Source: OFTM10 sp964196195
Lineage (GTDB): Bacteria > Actinomycetota > Acidimicrobiia > Acidimicrobiales > Aldehydirespiratoraceae
Reading direction: 5' to 3'
DNA: 28,762 nucleotides
NCBI GenBank assembly: GCA_964196195.1
Contig: CAXMSE010000086.1
Coordinates: 1-28,762, forward strand
Shown here one piece after another: positions 1 to 7,217 of this stretch. The translations under genes were made by a program, and so were the position numbers. Under the pieces are notes generated by a model. The model saw only the letters and a program-made list of their open reading frames with translations, had not been told where the DNA came from and ran no database searches. How positions within the stretch are numbered: position 1 is the stretch's first letter; every line of letters starts with the position of its first letter.

Positions 1-1
1 C

Positions 2-616
2 GACGTGGCGGATCCTCTCGTCGACGCGATCAAGGTGCGCATGGAGAAGCTTGTCATCGGCGACGGCAGCGATCCCGCCTCGGAGATGGGCCCCCTCATC
101 ACCCGCGAGGCCCGCGACCGGGTGGCCGGCTACGTCGGCGGCGCCGCCGACGCCGGTGCCACGGTGGTGGTCGACGGGCGCGAAGCGAAATTCGACAACG
201 AAGGCCATTTTGTCGGTGTGAGTCTCCTCGATCATGTCACCACCGAGATGGACGCCTACAAGGACGAGATCTTCGGCCCCGTCCTCTGTGTGGTCCGCTG
301 CGACACCTACACCGAGGCGGTGCAGCTCATCGCCGACAATCCGTGGGGTAACGGGGCTGCCATCTTCACCCGAGACGGTGGAGCGGCCCGACAGTTCCAA
401 CAGGATGCCGATGCCGGCATGTTGGGAATCAATGTGCCGATCCCGGTGCCCGTCGGCTACCACTCCTTCGGTGGCTGGAAGGATTCCTTGTTCGGCGACA
501 TCACGATGTACGGGCCGGAGGGCATCAACTTCTACACCCGGCCCAAGGTCATCACCAGCCGCTGGCCCGATCCTGCGGGTAGCTCGGTGGATCTCGGCTT
601 CCCGACCAACCAATAG
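2..616 (+). CDS. mmsA: CoA-acylating (methyl)malonate-semialdehyde dehydrogenase, C-terminal part
   Basis: Only the last 204 residues are in the window; the reading frame is open to the left edge, so the GTG at 5 is not the true start. The segment has hallmarks of the MmsA/IolA branch of aldehyde dehydrogenases: EEIFGPVL-like DEIFGPVLCVVR, NPWGNGAAIFTRDGG, GINVPIPVPVG and FGGWKDSLFGD near the C-terminus. The active-site Cys lies upstream and cannot be checked. Family knowledge: these enzymes convert malonate or methylmalonate semialdehyde plus CoA and NAD+ to acetyl- or propionyl-CoA, in valine, inositol or beta-alanine breakdown. It is followed after 11 bases by an LLM oxidoreductase and then an ABC importer, which favours the beta-alanine/pyrimidine role. 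The family call is firm; the substrate is inferred. Confidence 0.93.
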   Translation, partial: DVADPLVDAIKVRMEKLVIGDGSDPASEMGPLITREARDRVAGYVGGAADAGATVVVDGREAKFDNEGHFVGVSLLDHVTTEMDAYKDEIFGPVLCVVRCDTYTEAVQLIADNPWGNGAAIFTRDGGAARQFQQDADAGMLGINVPIPVPVGYHSFGGWKDSLFGDITMYGPEGINFYTRPKVITSRWPDPAGSSVDLGFPTNQ

Positions 617-627
617 GAGACATGGCG

Positions 628-1626
628 ATGGACTACGGAGTGGTACTTCAGAACGACCCGCCGGCATGGCGAGTCGTGGATCTGGCCAAGAAGGCCGAGA
701 CGTTGGGCTTCAGCTACGGCTGGACTTTCGACAGCCATGTGCTTTGGCAGGAGCCCTACGTCGTCTACAGCCAGATCCTCTCGGCCACCAACCGGATGAT
801 CGTCGGGCCGATGGTCACCAACCCCGGCACCCGTAACCCCACTGTCACTGCGAGCCTCTTCGCCACCCTCAACGACATGTTCGGCGACCGCACCATCTGC
901 GGTATCGGGCGGGGCGACTCCGCCATGCGGGTGCTCGGTCACAAACCCAAGAACCTGGCCACCCTGAGCGATTCCATGCGGGTCATCAAGGACCTCGCCG
1001 AAGGCCGTGAGACCACCTACAACGACACCACCCAACAATTCCCCTGGGCCAAGGGATCCGCACTCAAGGTGCTCATGGCCGCCTACGGGCCGAAGGCGCT
1101 CAAGTTGTGTGGAAGCGAGACCGACGGCTTCATCCTCCAGCTGGCCGATCCGGCCATCGCTGAGTGGACCATCGCGGCAGTCCGCCAGGCCGCCGAGGAG
1201 GTCGGTCGTAACCCCGACGACCTCTACATCTGTGTGGCGGCTCCCGCCTACGTCGGCACCGACCTGGACCATCAGCGCGATCAGTGCCGCTGGTTCGGAG
1301 GCATGGTGGGTAACCATGTGGCCGATCTGGTGGAGCGCTATGGCAGTGAGGGCGGCATCCCCCAGGCCCTCACCGACTACATCAAGGGCCGGGAGGGCTA
1401 CGACTACAGCGGCCACGGCAAGGCCGGACACGACCACACCGACTTCGTTCCCGACGAGATCATCGATCGTTTCTGCATCCTGGGCGACGAAGACGCCCAC
1501 ATCGCGCGACTTAAGGAACTCGAGTCGCTCGGAGTCGACCAGTTCGCCCTCTATCTGATGCACGACCAGAAGGACGAGACCCTCAACGCCTACGGCCAGC
1601 GCATCATCCCCGCCATGGCTGGGTAG
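628..1626 (+). CDS. LLM-class (F420- or FMN-dependent) oxidoreductase, TIGR03842-like
   Basis: A luciferase-like TIM-barrel oxidoreductase of about 332 residues. The N-terminus (MDYGVVLQNDPPA), the segment PMVTNPGTRNPTVTAS and the GIGRGDSAMR turn resemble the CPS_4043-type family, which is related to methylene-tetrahydromethanopterin reductase. Cofactor could be F420 or FMN. Two in-frame ATGs occur at 622 and 628. AGGAG (615-619) overlaps the mmsA stop and is only 2 nt from the first ATG but 8 nt from the second, so 628 is chosen. The gene sits between a malonate-semialdehyde dehydrogenase and a complete NMT1-type importer, an arrangement I associate with reductive pyrimidine catabolism. Its exact reaction is not known to me. 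Confidence 0.85.
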   Translation: MDYGVVLQNDPPAWRVVDLAKKAETLGFSYGWTFDSHVLWQEPYVVYSQILSATNRMIVGPMVTNPGTRNPTVTASLFATLNDMFGDRTICGIGRGDSAMRVLGHKPKNLATLSDSMRVIKDLAEGRETTYNDTTQQFPWAKGSALKVLMAAYGPKALKLCGSETDGFILQLADPAIAEWTIAAVRQAAEEVGRNPDDLYICVAAPAYVGTDLDHQRDQCRWFGGMVGNHVADLVERYGSEGGIPQALTDYIKGREGYDYSGHGKAGHDHTDFVPDEIIDRFCILGDEDAHIARLKELESLGVDQFALYLMHDQKDETLNAYGQRIIPAMAG

Positions 1627-1728
1627 CGGCGGGTCCAAGTCATCGATTCCCCACCCCATCCCACCGACGATCCGCTCGTCAAGGAGCAGCTGATCAGCCA
1701 GCGGGCCGCGAGCGAAGACCGCCGTGAC

Positions 1729-2613
1729 ATGCTCAAGCGGGTTATCCGCCAGGCGGTCGTGTTCGCCGTGTTCGTCGTGCTGATGGGTTTCGCCTACTCC
1801 GGCTACAAGGCATTCGGTCAGTCGATCGACGACAAGCAGCACGAGTGGTGGGCGGTCGGGTCGGTGCTACCCCGCACCGACGATCTCAACATGCCGCCGA
1901 TCCTCGACATCCTCGCCGAGTTCGGTGAACTTCAGGGCGGCACCGACAAGGTGCTCGGCCGCCTCCTGTTCGAAGAGGCTGTGTTCACCCTTCGCGAGGC
2001 TGCACTCGGATTTGCCATCGGCACGGTTGTGGGTATGGCCATCGCCATGGCGCTGGCCCGGTGGAAGCCTCTCGAGCGCGGATTGCTGCCCTATGTGATC
2101 GCCAGCCAGACCGTGCCCCTGATCGCGATCGCGCCGATCATCATCATCTGGGGACGTAAGAACTTCGACTTCATGCCATGGGAGTGGAAGGACTGGATGT
2201 CGGTGTCGATCATCGCTACCTTCCTCACCTTCTTTCCGGTGGCCGTCAATGGCTTGCGGGGGCTCCAGTCACCCAAGCCGGAGAATCTCGAGTTGATGGA
2301 GTCGTACGCCGCCAGCTGGACCGAGACCCTCTGGCGCCTGCGCCTACCAGCCTCGGTGCCCTACCTCTTCGCGGCCCTGAAGATTGCTGCCACCGCGAGC
2401 ATCGTCGGGGCGATCGTGGGCGAGATCTCCGCCGGTGTGGGCGGGGGACTTGGGCGGCGGATCTTCCTCGAGGCTCAGCGCTACACCACCGGCCCGGAGC
2501 GTCTATACGCCTCGGTGATCGGATCGGCCATCCTCGGCATTCTCGTATTCCTCACCATCACCGGTGCCGAGCGCCTGGTTCTAGGTCGACAGGGCCGGGA
2601 GGCCATCACATGA
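1729..2613 (+). CDS. ABC transporter permease (SsuC/ThiX-like), importer subunit 1
   Basis: An inner-membrane permease of about 294 residues with an N-terminal hydrophobic segment, then the BPD_transp_1 fold. The EAA-type loop that docks on the ATPase is visible as ENLELMESYAASWTETLWRLRLPAS, followed by PYLFAALKIAATASIVGAIVGE. It belongs to the nitrate/sulfonate/thiamine-precursor permease group. The start is uncertain: ATG 1729 has no clear Shine-Dalgarno, and the frame is open and coding-like back to the preceding stop at 1624 without any ATG, GTG or TTG. The 3' end overlaps the ATPase start by ATGA. With the neighbouring ATPase, second permease and lipoprotein it forms one importer. Confidence 0.9.
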   Translation: MLKRVIRQAVVFAVFVVLMGFAYSGYKAFGQSIDDKQHEWWAVGSVLPRTDDLNMPPILDILAEFGELQGGTDKVLGRLLFEEAVFTLREAALGFAIGTVVGMAIAMALARWKPLERGLLPYVIASQTVPLIAIAPIIIIWGRKNFDFMPWEWKDWMSVSIIATFLTFFPVAVNGLRGLQSPKPENLELMESYAASWTETLWRLRLPASVPYLFAALKIAATASIVGAIVGEISAGVGGGLGRRIFLEAQRYTTGPERLYASVIGSAILGILVFLTITGAERLVLGRQGREAIT

Positions 2614-3386
2614 CCACGCACGCGGTAGCGGTCAACTCTGCCTCGAAGATCTTCAACCAGGGCAAGACCAACGAGGTGCATGCGCTCGATGAGATCGACC
2701 TGACTGTCGACGACGGGGAGTTCATCACCCTCATCGGCCCGTCCGGGTGCGGCAAGAGCACCCTGCTGAGGCTCATCGCCGCCCTCACCAAGCCCACAAC
2801 AGGCCACGTGGAGGTAAAGGGCAAGTCCGCCGAGCAGGCGAGGCTCGACCAGGACTACGGGATGGCCTTCCAGCGTGCTGGGCTCTTCGACTGGCGCACC
2901 GTCTCGAAAAACATCGAGCTTCCCTTGGAGCTCATGGGTTGGAATCGGACCGATCGTGCGCGCCGAGCAGAAGAGATGCTCGAATTGGTGAAGCTGCCGG
3001 AGTTCGGTGGTCATCATCCATCTGAGCTGTCGGGCGGTATGCAACAGCGAGTGGCCATCGCGAGGTCGTTGTCGTTCAGTCCCTCCTTGCTGCTCATGGA
3101 CGAACCATTCGGCGCTCTCGACGAGATGACCCGTGAGCACATGCAGGACGAGCTCCTCCGTATCTGGGCCGAGACCCACACCACCGTGGTGTTCGTCACC
3201 CATTCGATTCCCGAGGCCGCCTACCTCTCGTCGAGGGTGGTGGTGATGTCGCCGCGGCCGGGCCGGATCGCGTCGACCATCAATGTCGATCTCGGAGATC
3301 GCAGCGACGATACCCGCGAAGACCCCGCCTTCTTCGAGAAAGTCACCGAGGTTCGCGAGGCACTCAGGGCCGTGGAGTCGATATGA
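2610..3386 (+). CDS. ABC transporter ATP-binding protein (SsuB/TauB-like)
   Basis: A complete nucleotide-binding subunit of 258 residues. Visible motifs in order: Walker A GPSGCGKST (43-51), Q-loop at Q88 (AFQRAGLFDW), signature LSGGMQQR (140-147), Walker B LLLMDEP (160-166), D-loop ALD (169-171) and switch His198 (VTHS). The ATG at 2610 overlaps the upstream permease stop (ATGA) and is preceded by GGGAGG at 2597-2602, 7 nt away, so this start is preferred over far-upstream in-frame codons. Its own stop overlaps the next permease in the same way, which implies coupled translation. It powers uptake by the two permeases with the lipoprotein encoded at 4200. Confidence 0.96.
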   Translation: MTTHAVAVNSASKIFNQGKTNEVHALDEIDLTVDDGEFITLIGPSGCGKSTLLRLIAALTKPTTGHVEVKGKSAEQARLDQDYGMAFQRAGLFDWRTVSKNIELPLELMGWNRTDRARRAEEMLELVKLPEFGGHHPSELSGGMQQRVAIARSLSFSPSLLLMDEPFGALDEMTREHMQDELLRIWAETHTTVVFVTHSIPEAAYLSSRVVVMSPRPGRIASTINVDLGDRSDDTREDPAFFEKVTEVREALRAVESI

Positions 3387-4174
3387 CGGACCGCCTCCAA
3401 CGGCTCGGGCGGTCGGCGGCGCCGCTCATCGGTGGCCTGGCCATCCTGGCTTTCTGGGAGCTGGCCCTGCTCATCACCAACCCTGACGGATTTGTGCTCC
3501 CGCCGCCGAGCGAGATCCTTGCCGCGGTGTTCGACAATTGGGAAGCGGTGTTCGACGCGGCTCGAAACACGGGCTTCATCATCGTCAGCGGGCTCGTGGT
3601 GGGCGTTCTGCTGGCGGTCAGTGCCGCCCTGCTCGTCACCCGGTTCCGGACCGCCAACGAGATCATCACCCCTCTGGCTGTCTCGATGAACGCGGTGCCC
3701 ATCATTGCTCTGGCTCCCATCTTCAACGCCTGGTTCGGGCTCCTCAGCCCTCGTTCGAATCAGGCCATCGTGGTGGTGCTGGTGTTCTTCCCCATCTTCA
3801 TCAACACCGCCAAGGGCCTCACCCAGGTGGAGCCCAGCCAGCTCGAGCTGATGGAGTCGTATGCGGCAGGACAGTGGACCATCGCACGCGAGGTGAGAAT
3901 CCCCAATGCGATGCCGTTCTTCTTCACTGCTTTGAAACTCTCGACGTCGCTAGCGGTGATCGCCGCGATCGTCGCGGAGTACTTCGGAGGTCGACAAGAC
4001 GCGCTCGGCCCCCTCATCACCCAGTCGGCCGGCCTCACCCGATATCCGGAAGCCTGGGCGGCGGTGCTCGCAGGCACCATGATCGGTGGCATCCTGTACA
4101 CCCTCGCCGGTGTGCTCGAACGGATGGCCATGCCATGGCATTCTTCGGTGCGCGCCGATCGACAATCGAATTAG
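3383..4174 (+). CDS. ABC transporter permease (SsuC/ThiX-like), importer subunit 2
   Basis: A second membrane permease of 263 residues with the same fold as the one at 1729 but clearly diverged. The coupling loop reads QLELMESYAAGQWTIAREVRIPNA, matching the LELMESYAA core of its partner, and is followed by FFFTALKLSTSLAVIAAIVAEYFGG. About six hydrophobic segments are seen. The start ATG overlaps the ATPase stop by ATGA. Two different permeases with one ATPase imply a heterodimeric channel, common for NMT1/THI5-type importers of pyrimidine-like or riboflavin-like compounds. The substrate is inferred from neighbours only. Confidence 0.93.
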   Translation: MTDRLQRLGRSAAPLIGGLAILAFWELALLITNPDGFVLPPPSEILAAVFDNWEAVFDAARNTGFIIVSGLVVGVLLAVSAALLVTRFRTANEIITPLAVSMNAVPIIALAPIFNAWFGLLSPRSNQAIVVVLVFFPIFINTAKGLTQVEPSQLELMESYAAGQWTIAREVRIPNAMPFFFTALKLSTSLAVIAAIVAEYFGGRQDALGPLITQSAGLTRYPEAWAAVLAGTMIGGILYTLAGVLERMAMPWHSSVRADRQSN

Positions 4175-4199
4175 AGAAGGTCCCACTAGGAGGGAAGTC

Positions 4200-5369
4200 A
4201 TGAAAAAGAGTTTGATATGGCGACTACTGGCAGTGCTGCTGGTGTTCGGTTTGTCCGCTGCCGCGTGTGGCGACGACGACGATGACGGAGCGGCCAGCGG
4301 CGACGATGCGGGCGACGACGCCGGCGACGACGTTGCTGATGCTCCCGCGGAGCTCACCGAAGTGTCATTGCAGCTTCAGTGGGTGCCCCAATCCCAGTTT
4401 GCCGGCTACTTCGCCGCAGCCGAGCTCGGCTTCTACGAGGATGTCGGTCTTGATGTCACCGTCATCGATGGTGGTCTCGACATCGTGCCCGCCACCGTGC
4501 TCGATTCTGGTGCCGCCGACTTTGCCATCTCATGGGTTCCTCGAGGCCTGGTGCCTCGCGAAGAGGGACTCAACATCACCAACATCGCCCAGGTGTTCCA
4601 GCGCAGTGGCACCCTTCAGGTGTCCTTCGCCGATTCTGGGATCAACTCCGTCGACGATCTTCAAGGCAAGAACGTCGGCAACTGGGGCTTCGGCAACGAG
4701 TTCGAGCTGCTTGCCGGGTTGGCGAGTGCAGGCCTCGACTCCACTGGCGATGTCACCCTGGTCCAGCAGGACTTCAACATGAGCGCCCTTATCAACGGCG
4801 ATATCGATGCCGCACAGGCGATGATCTACAACGAGTACGCACAGGTGCTCGAGACGATCAACCCCGACACTGGCGAGCTGTTCCAGCCCGAGGACTTCAC
4901 CATCATCGACTGGAACGACGTGGGCACGGCGATGCTCAATGACGCGATCTGGGCGGATGCCGATCGCCTCGAGGAAGACGCCGACTACCGCGCCACCGCG
5001 GTTGCCTTCGTCGAGGCGTCACTGAGGGGCTGGGCGCATTGCCGCGACAACCCCCAGGAGTGCACCGACATCGTGGTCGGGGTTGGCACCCCGTTCGGCG
5101 GTCCAGGCCATCAGGCCTGGATGATGAACGAGGTCAATGCCCTGATCTGGCCGTCACCGGGTGGTGTGGGCGTCATGGATCAGGATCTCTACGATCAGAC
5201 CGTCGAGGTCGCCACGAGCCAGGGGATCCTGGCTTCGGCGCCCGATGACGGAGCCTTCCGTACCGACATCGCCGAAGAGGCGGTGGCCAACCTCGAAGCC
5301 CAGGGCATCGACGTGAACGGTGCGGGATTCACCAAGGGAGTGGTCGAGATTACCGAGGGCGGCGAGTAG
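4200..5369 (+). CDS. NMT1/THI5-type ABC substrate-binding lipoprotein
   Basis: The solute receptor of the importer, 389 residues. It starts at ATG 4200 behind a strong AGGAGGG (4188-4194, 5 nt spacing); a longer in-frame opening from 4086 overlaps the permease gene and is rejected. The N-terminus is a lipoprotein signal (MKKS, hydrophobic core, AAAC with Cys23 as lipidation site), then an Asp/Gly/Ala-rich acidic tether to about residue 50. The mature domain opens with LQLQWVPQSQFAGYF, then GFYEDVGLDVTV, which is the NMT1/THI5 (SsuA_fam) signature. Family members bind hydroxymethylpyrimidine, riboflavin, pyrimidines or sulfonates. With the flanking semialdehyde dehydrogenase and LLM enzyme, a pyrimidine or its breakdown product is the most reasonable ligand, but this is inference. 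Confidence 0.9.
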   Translation: MKKSLIWRLLAVLLVFGLSAAACGDDDDDGAASGDDAGDDAGDDVADAPAELTEVSLQLQWVPQSQFAGYFAAAELGFYEDVGLDVTVIDGGLDIVPATVLDSGAADFAISWVPRGLVPREEGLNITNIAQVFQRSGTLQVSFADSGINSVDDLQGKNVGNWGFGNEFELLAGLASAGLDSTGDVTLVQQDFNMSALINGDIDAAQAMIYNEYAQVLETINPDTGELFQPEDFTIIDWNDVGTAMLNDAIWADADRLEEDADYRATAVAFVEASLRGWAHCRDNPQECTDIVVGVGTPFGGPGHQAWMMNEVNALIWPSPGGVGVMDQDLYDQTVEVATSQGILASAPDDGAFRTDIAEEAVANLEAQGIDVNGAGFTKGVVEITEGGE

Positions 5370-5382
5370 CTCTGAGACCTGA

Positions 5383-5418
5383 AGAGATGCGGCGGGGGAG
5401 TTCCCCCGCCGCATCTCT
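5383..5418. terminator. Perfect hairpin between convergent genes (bidirectional terminator)
   Basis: The arm AGAGATGCGGCGGGGG (5383-5398) is an exact reverse complement of 5403-5418, with the loop AGTT. The 16-bp GC-rich stem lies 13 bases after the stop of the plus-strand importer operon and ends one base before the stop codon of the minus-strand dehalogenase gene. There is no T-run on either side, so it may need Rho or work as a U-tail-less terminator, as is often proposed in actinobacteria. Seen directly; function inferred from position. Confidence 0.85.
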
Positions 5419-6297
5419 CTAGGGCAGCCAGGCGGCGAGGGCCTCGCCGATCTCGTGGGGGCTGTCTTCCTGAATGAAGTGGTTGCCCGCCACCGTTACT
5501 TCGGTCTGGTTCGGCCAGGTGCGGCAGTAGTCGCGTTGAGGACCGGCGAGGATCGCCCCCGGCTCGGCGTTGATGAACAGCTTCGGCACTTCCGACGACG
5601 ACAGCCATTCGCCATAGGCGGTGACGATCTCGACGACGTCGGCCGGCTCGCCCTCGATCGGAATTTCCCGCGGCCAGGTGAGGGTGGGACGTCGGTGCTC
5701 CGGCTCGATAAAGGGCCGGCGGTACTCGTCGTGTTCCTCGGGTGCCAGGTCGCGCAGGATCGAGCCCGGGAGCACGGCTTCCACAAAAAGGTTCTTATCG
5801 ATCACCATGTCTTCGCCGGCCTCAGACCGGAATGCTTCGAAGATCCCTCGGGCGGCCTCGGGCCAGGTGTCCCAGGTGACAGGCCTCACGATGGACTCCA
5901 TGTAGCAGATGCCGGCCACCCGGTCGCGATGGCGGTTGGCCCAGTCGAAGCCGAGTGCCGATCCCCAGTCGTGGATCACGAGGGTGACGTGGTTGCCGAG
6001 CTCGAGCTGGTCGAGGAGCCCATCGAGGTACTCGCGGTGTTCGACGAAGCGGTAGGAGCCGGGCCCGGTGTCGTCGAGCTTGTCGGAGTCGCCCTGGCCG
6101 ATCAGGTCGGGCACGACGCAGCGGGCCCTGTCGGCCACATGGGGAATGACGTTGCGCCAGAGGTAGGACGAGGTCGGGTTGCCGTGGAGGAACACCACGG
6201 CCTCGCCTGCGCCGCGCTCGTGGTAGGCCATCTGCTTGCCGTTCACCGTCTTGTACGACTTGGCGAGTGGGGTGGTGTCGAACGGTGATGCGGACAT
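5419..6297 (-). CDS. Haloalkane dehalogenase, LinB/DhaA-like (HLD-II type)
   Basis: A 292-residue alpha/beta-hydrolase expected to hydrolyse carbon-halogen bonds of haloalkanes to alcohol and halide in the cytoplasm. It aligns end to end by eye with LinB: HGNPTSSYLWRN, DLIGQGDSDKLD, HDWGSALGFDWA, RRPTLTWPREIPI, PKLFINAEPGA, CRTWPNQTEVTVAG and HFIQEDSP. All catalytic residues are visible: nucleophile Asp110, acid Glu134, base His273, and the halide-binding pair Asn40 and Trp111. This Asp-His-Glu plus Asn-Trp set defines the HLD-II subfamily. The start ATG has only a weak purine stretch (GAAAGGG) upstream. It is a single-gene unit convergent with the importer operon and divergent from the kinase gene at 6351, with 53 bases between them. 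The natural substrate is unknown. Confidence 0.93.
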   Translation of the reverse strand: MSASPFDTTPLAKSYKTVNGKQMAYHERGAGEAVVFLHGNPTSSYLWRNVIPHVADRARCVVPDLIGQGDSDKLDDTGPGSYRFVEHREYLDGLLDQLELGNHVTLVIHDWGSALGFDWANRHRDRVAGICYMESIVRPVTWDTWPEAARGIFEAFRSEAGEDMVIDKNLFVEAVLPGSILRDLAPEEHDEYRRPFIEPEHRRPTLTWPREIPIEGEPADVVEIVTAYGEWLSSSEVPKLFINAEPGAILAGPQRDYCRTWPNQTEVTVAGNHFIQEDSPHEIGEALAAWLP

Positions 6298-6338
6298 GGC
6301 GAGGCCCTTTCGATCTGGTCTTCGGGGTCAGAGCCTTG

Positions 6339-6344
6339 CACACT
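6339..6344 (+). promoter_or_regulatory. Candidate -10 hexamer CACACT for a leaderless transcript
   Basis: CACACT lies 6 nt before the ATG at 6351, and there is no Shine-Dalgarno. It matches the [T/C]ANNNT pattern at the same distance seen before other genes in this window. The 9 bases CACACTGGA are shared with the TetR promoter at 22477-22482. This is inference from a pattern. Confidence 0.4.
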
Positions 6345-6350
6345 GGATCC

Positions 6351-7217
6351 ATGTTCGACCTTCACTCGACCCTGGCCGCGGTGCTCGACGCAGAGGTAGT
6401 GGCTTCGAGCCCTCTGCAGGGGGGTGATGTGGCTGAGTCCTTCCGGGTCGTTCTCGACGATGGGCGGACTTTGTTCGCCAAGACGAAGAGAGACGCACCC
6501 GCCGGTTTCTTCAGCACCGAGGCCGCCGGCCTGCGCTGGCTGCAGGATGCCGATGCGGTACCGGTGCCGACGGTCGTGTTGGTGAGCGATGAGCCGCCCC
6601 TTCTGGTCCTCGAGTGGATCGACGAGGGATCGCCCGGTTCGAGCACCGAGGCCGACTTCGGGAGAGCTCTCGCCGAATTGCACCGGGCCGGGGCTCACAC
6701 CTTCGGTCGCGAAGATCGACGCACTACGGGGAGTCGTGGCCTGCCGAACGAGCCCTGTGGCACGTGGGCCGAGTTCTACGCCACCCAACGCCTCCTGCCC
6801 CTGGCCAGGCTCGCCGCCGACGGGTCGGCTATGTCCGTCGCGGCCATCGTCGACATCGAACATGTGGCCGACCGGCTCGAGGATCTCGGTGGTCCACCGG
6901 AGGCCCCGGCTCGACTCCACGGCGACCTCTGGGCCGGCAACCGCCTTGTCGACCGCGCCGGCGACAGCTGGCTGATCGACCCTGCGGCGCACGGCGGCCA
7001 TCGAGAGTTCGATCTCGCGATGATGCACTTGTTCGGTGGCTTCGGTGCCGCTTGTTTTGCGGCCTACGACGAAGTAGAGCCTCTCGCGGATGGGTGGGAG
7101 GGACGCATCCCGCTGCATCAGCTCGCTCCCCTGATCGTGCACGCGGTCAAGTTCGGTGGTGGCTATGCGCCCGCCACCGAGCGAGCCCTGCAAGCCGTGC
7201 TATACCGAACCTCATGA
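6351..7217 (+). CDS. Fructosamine/ketosamine kinase family protein
   Basis: A 288-residue protein of the fructosamine-3-kinase (Fructosamin_kin) branch of the aminoglycoside-phosphotransferase-like fold. Visible: a Lys in the N-lobe (FAKTK, Lys44), the catalytic loop HGDLWAGN (190-197, with Asp192 and Asn197) and the metal-binding IDPAAHGGHREFDLAM (Asp210). Family members phosphorylate the sugar part of glycated amines or proteins so that the adduct falls off; bacterial ones act mostly on ribulosamines and erythrulosamines. The in-frame opening upstream of 6351 overlaps the divergent dehalogenase start, so ATG 6351 is taken. The stop overlaps the following aldolase gene by ATGA, so both are one unit. 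Confidence 0.88.
   Translation: MFDLHSTLAAVLDAEVVASSPLQGGDVAESFRVVLDDGRTLFAKTKRDAPAGFFSTEAAGLRWLQDADAVPVPTVVLVSDEPPLLVLEWIDEGSPGSSTEADFGRALAELHRAGAHTFGREDRRTTGSRGLPNEPCGTWAEFYATQRLLPLARLAADGSAMSVAAIVDIEHVADRLEDLGGPPEAPARLHGDLWAGNRLVDRAGDSWLIDPAAHGGHREFDLAMMHLFGGFGAACFAAYDEVEPLADGWEGRIPLHQLAPLIVHAVKFGGGYAPATERALQAVLYRTS

Noticed and set aside
532..1842. Long open frame of 436 codons on the minus strand opposite the LLM gene
   Set aside because: It is antisense to two well-supported genes, has no recognisable domain and is typical of high-GC shadow frames.
4270..4350. GAC/GAT-rich stretch as a microsatellite or origin-like repeat
   Set aside because: It encodes the acidic Asp/Gly tether that follows the lipidated Cys of the substrate-binding protein, a common feature of actinobacterial lipoproteins.
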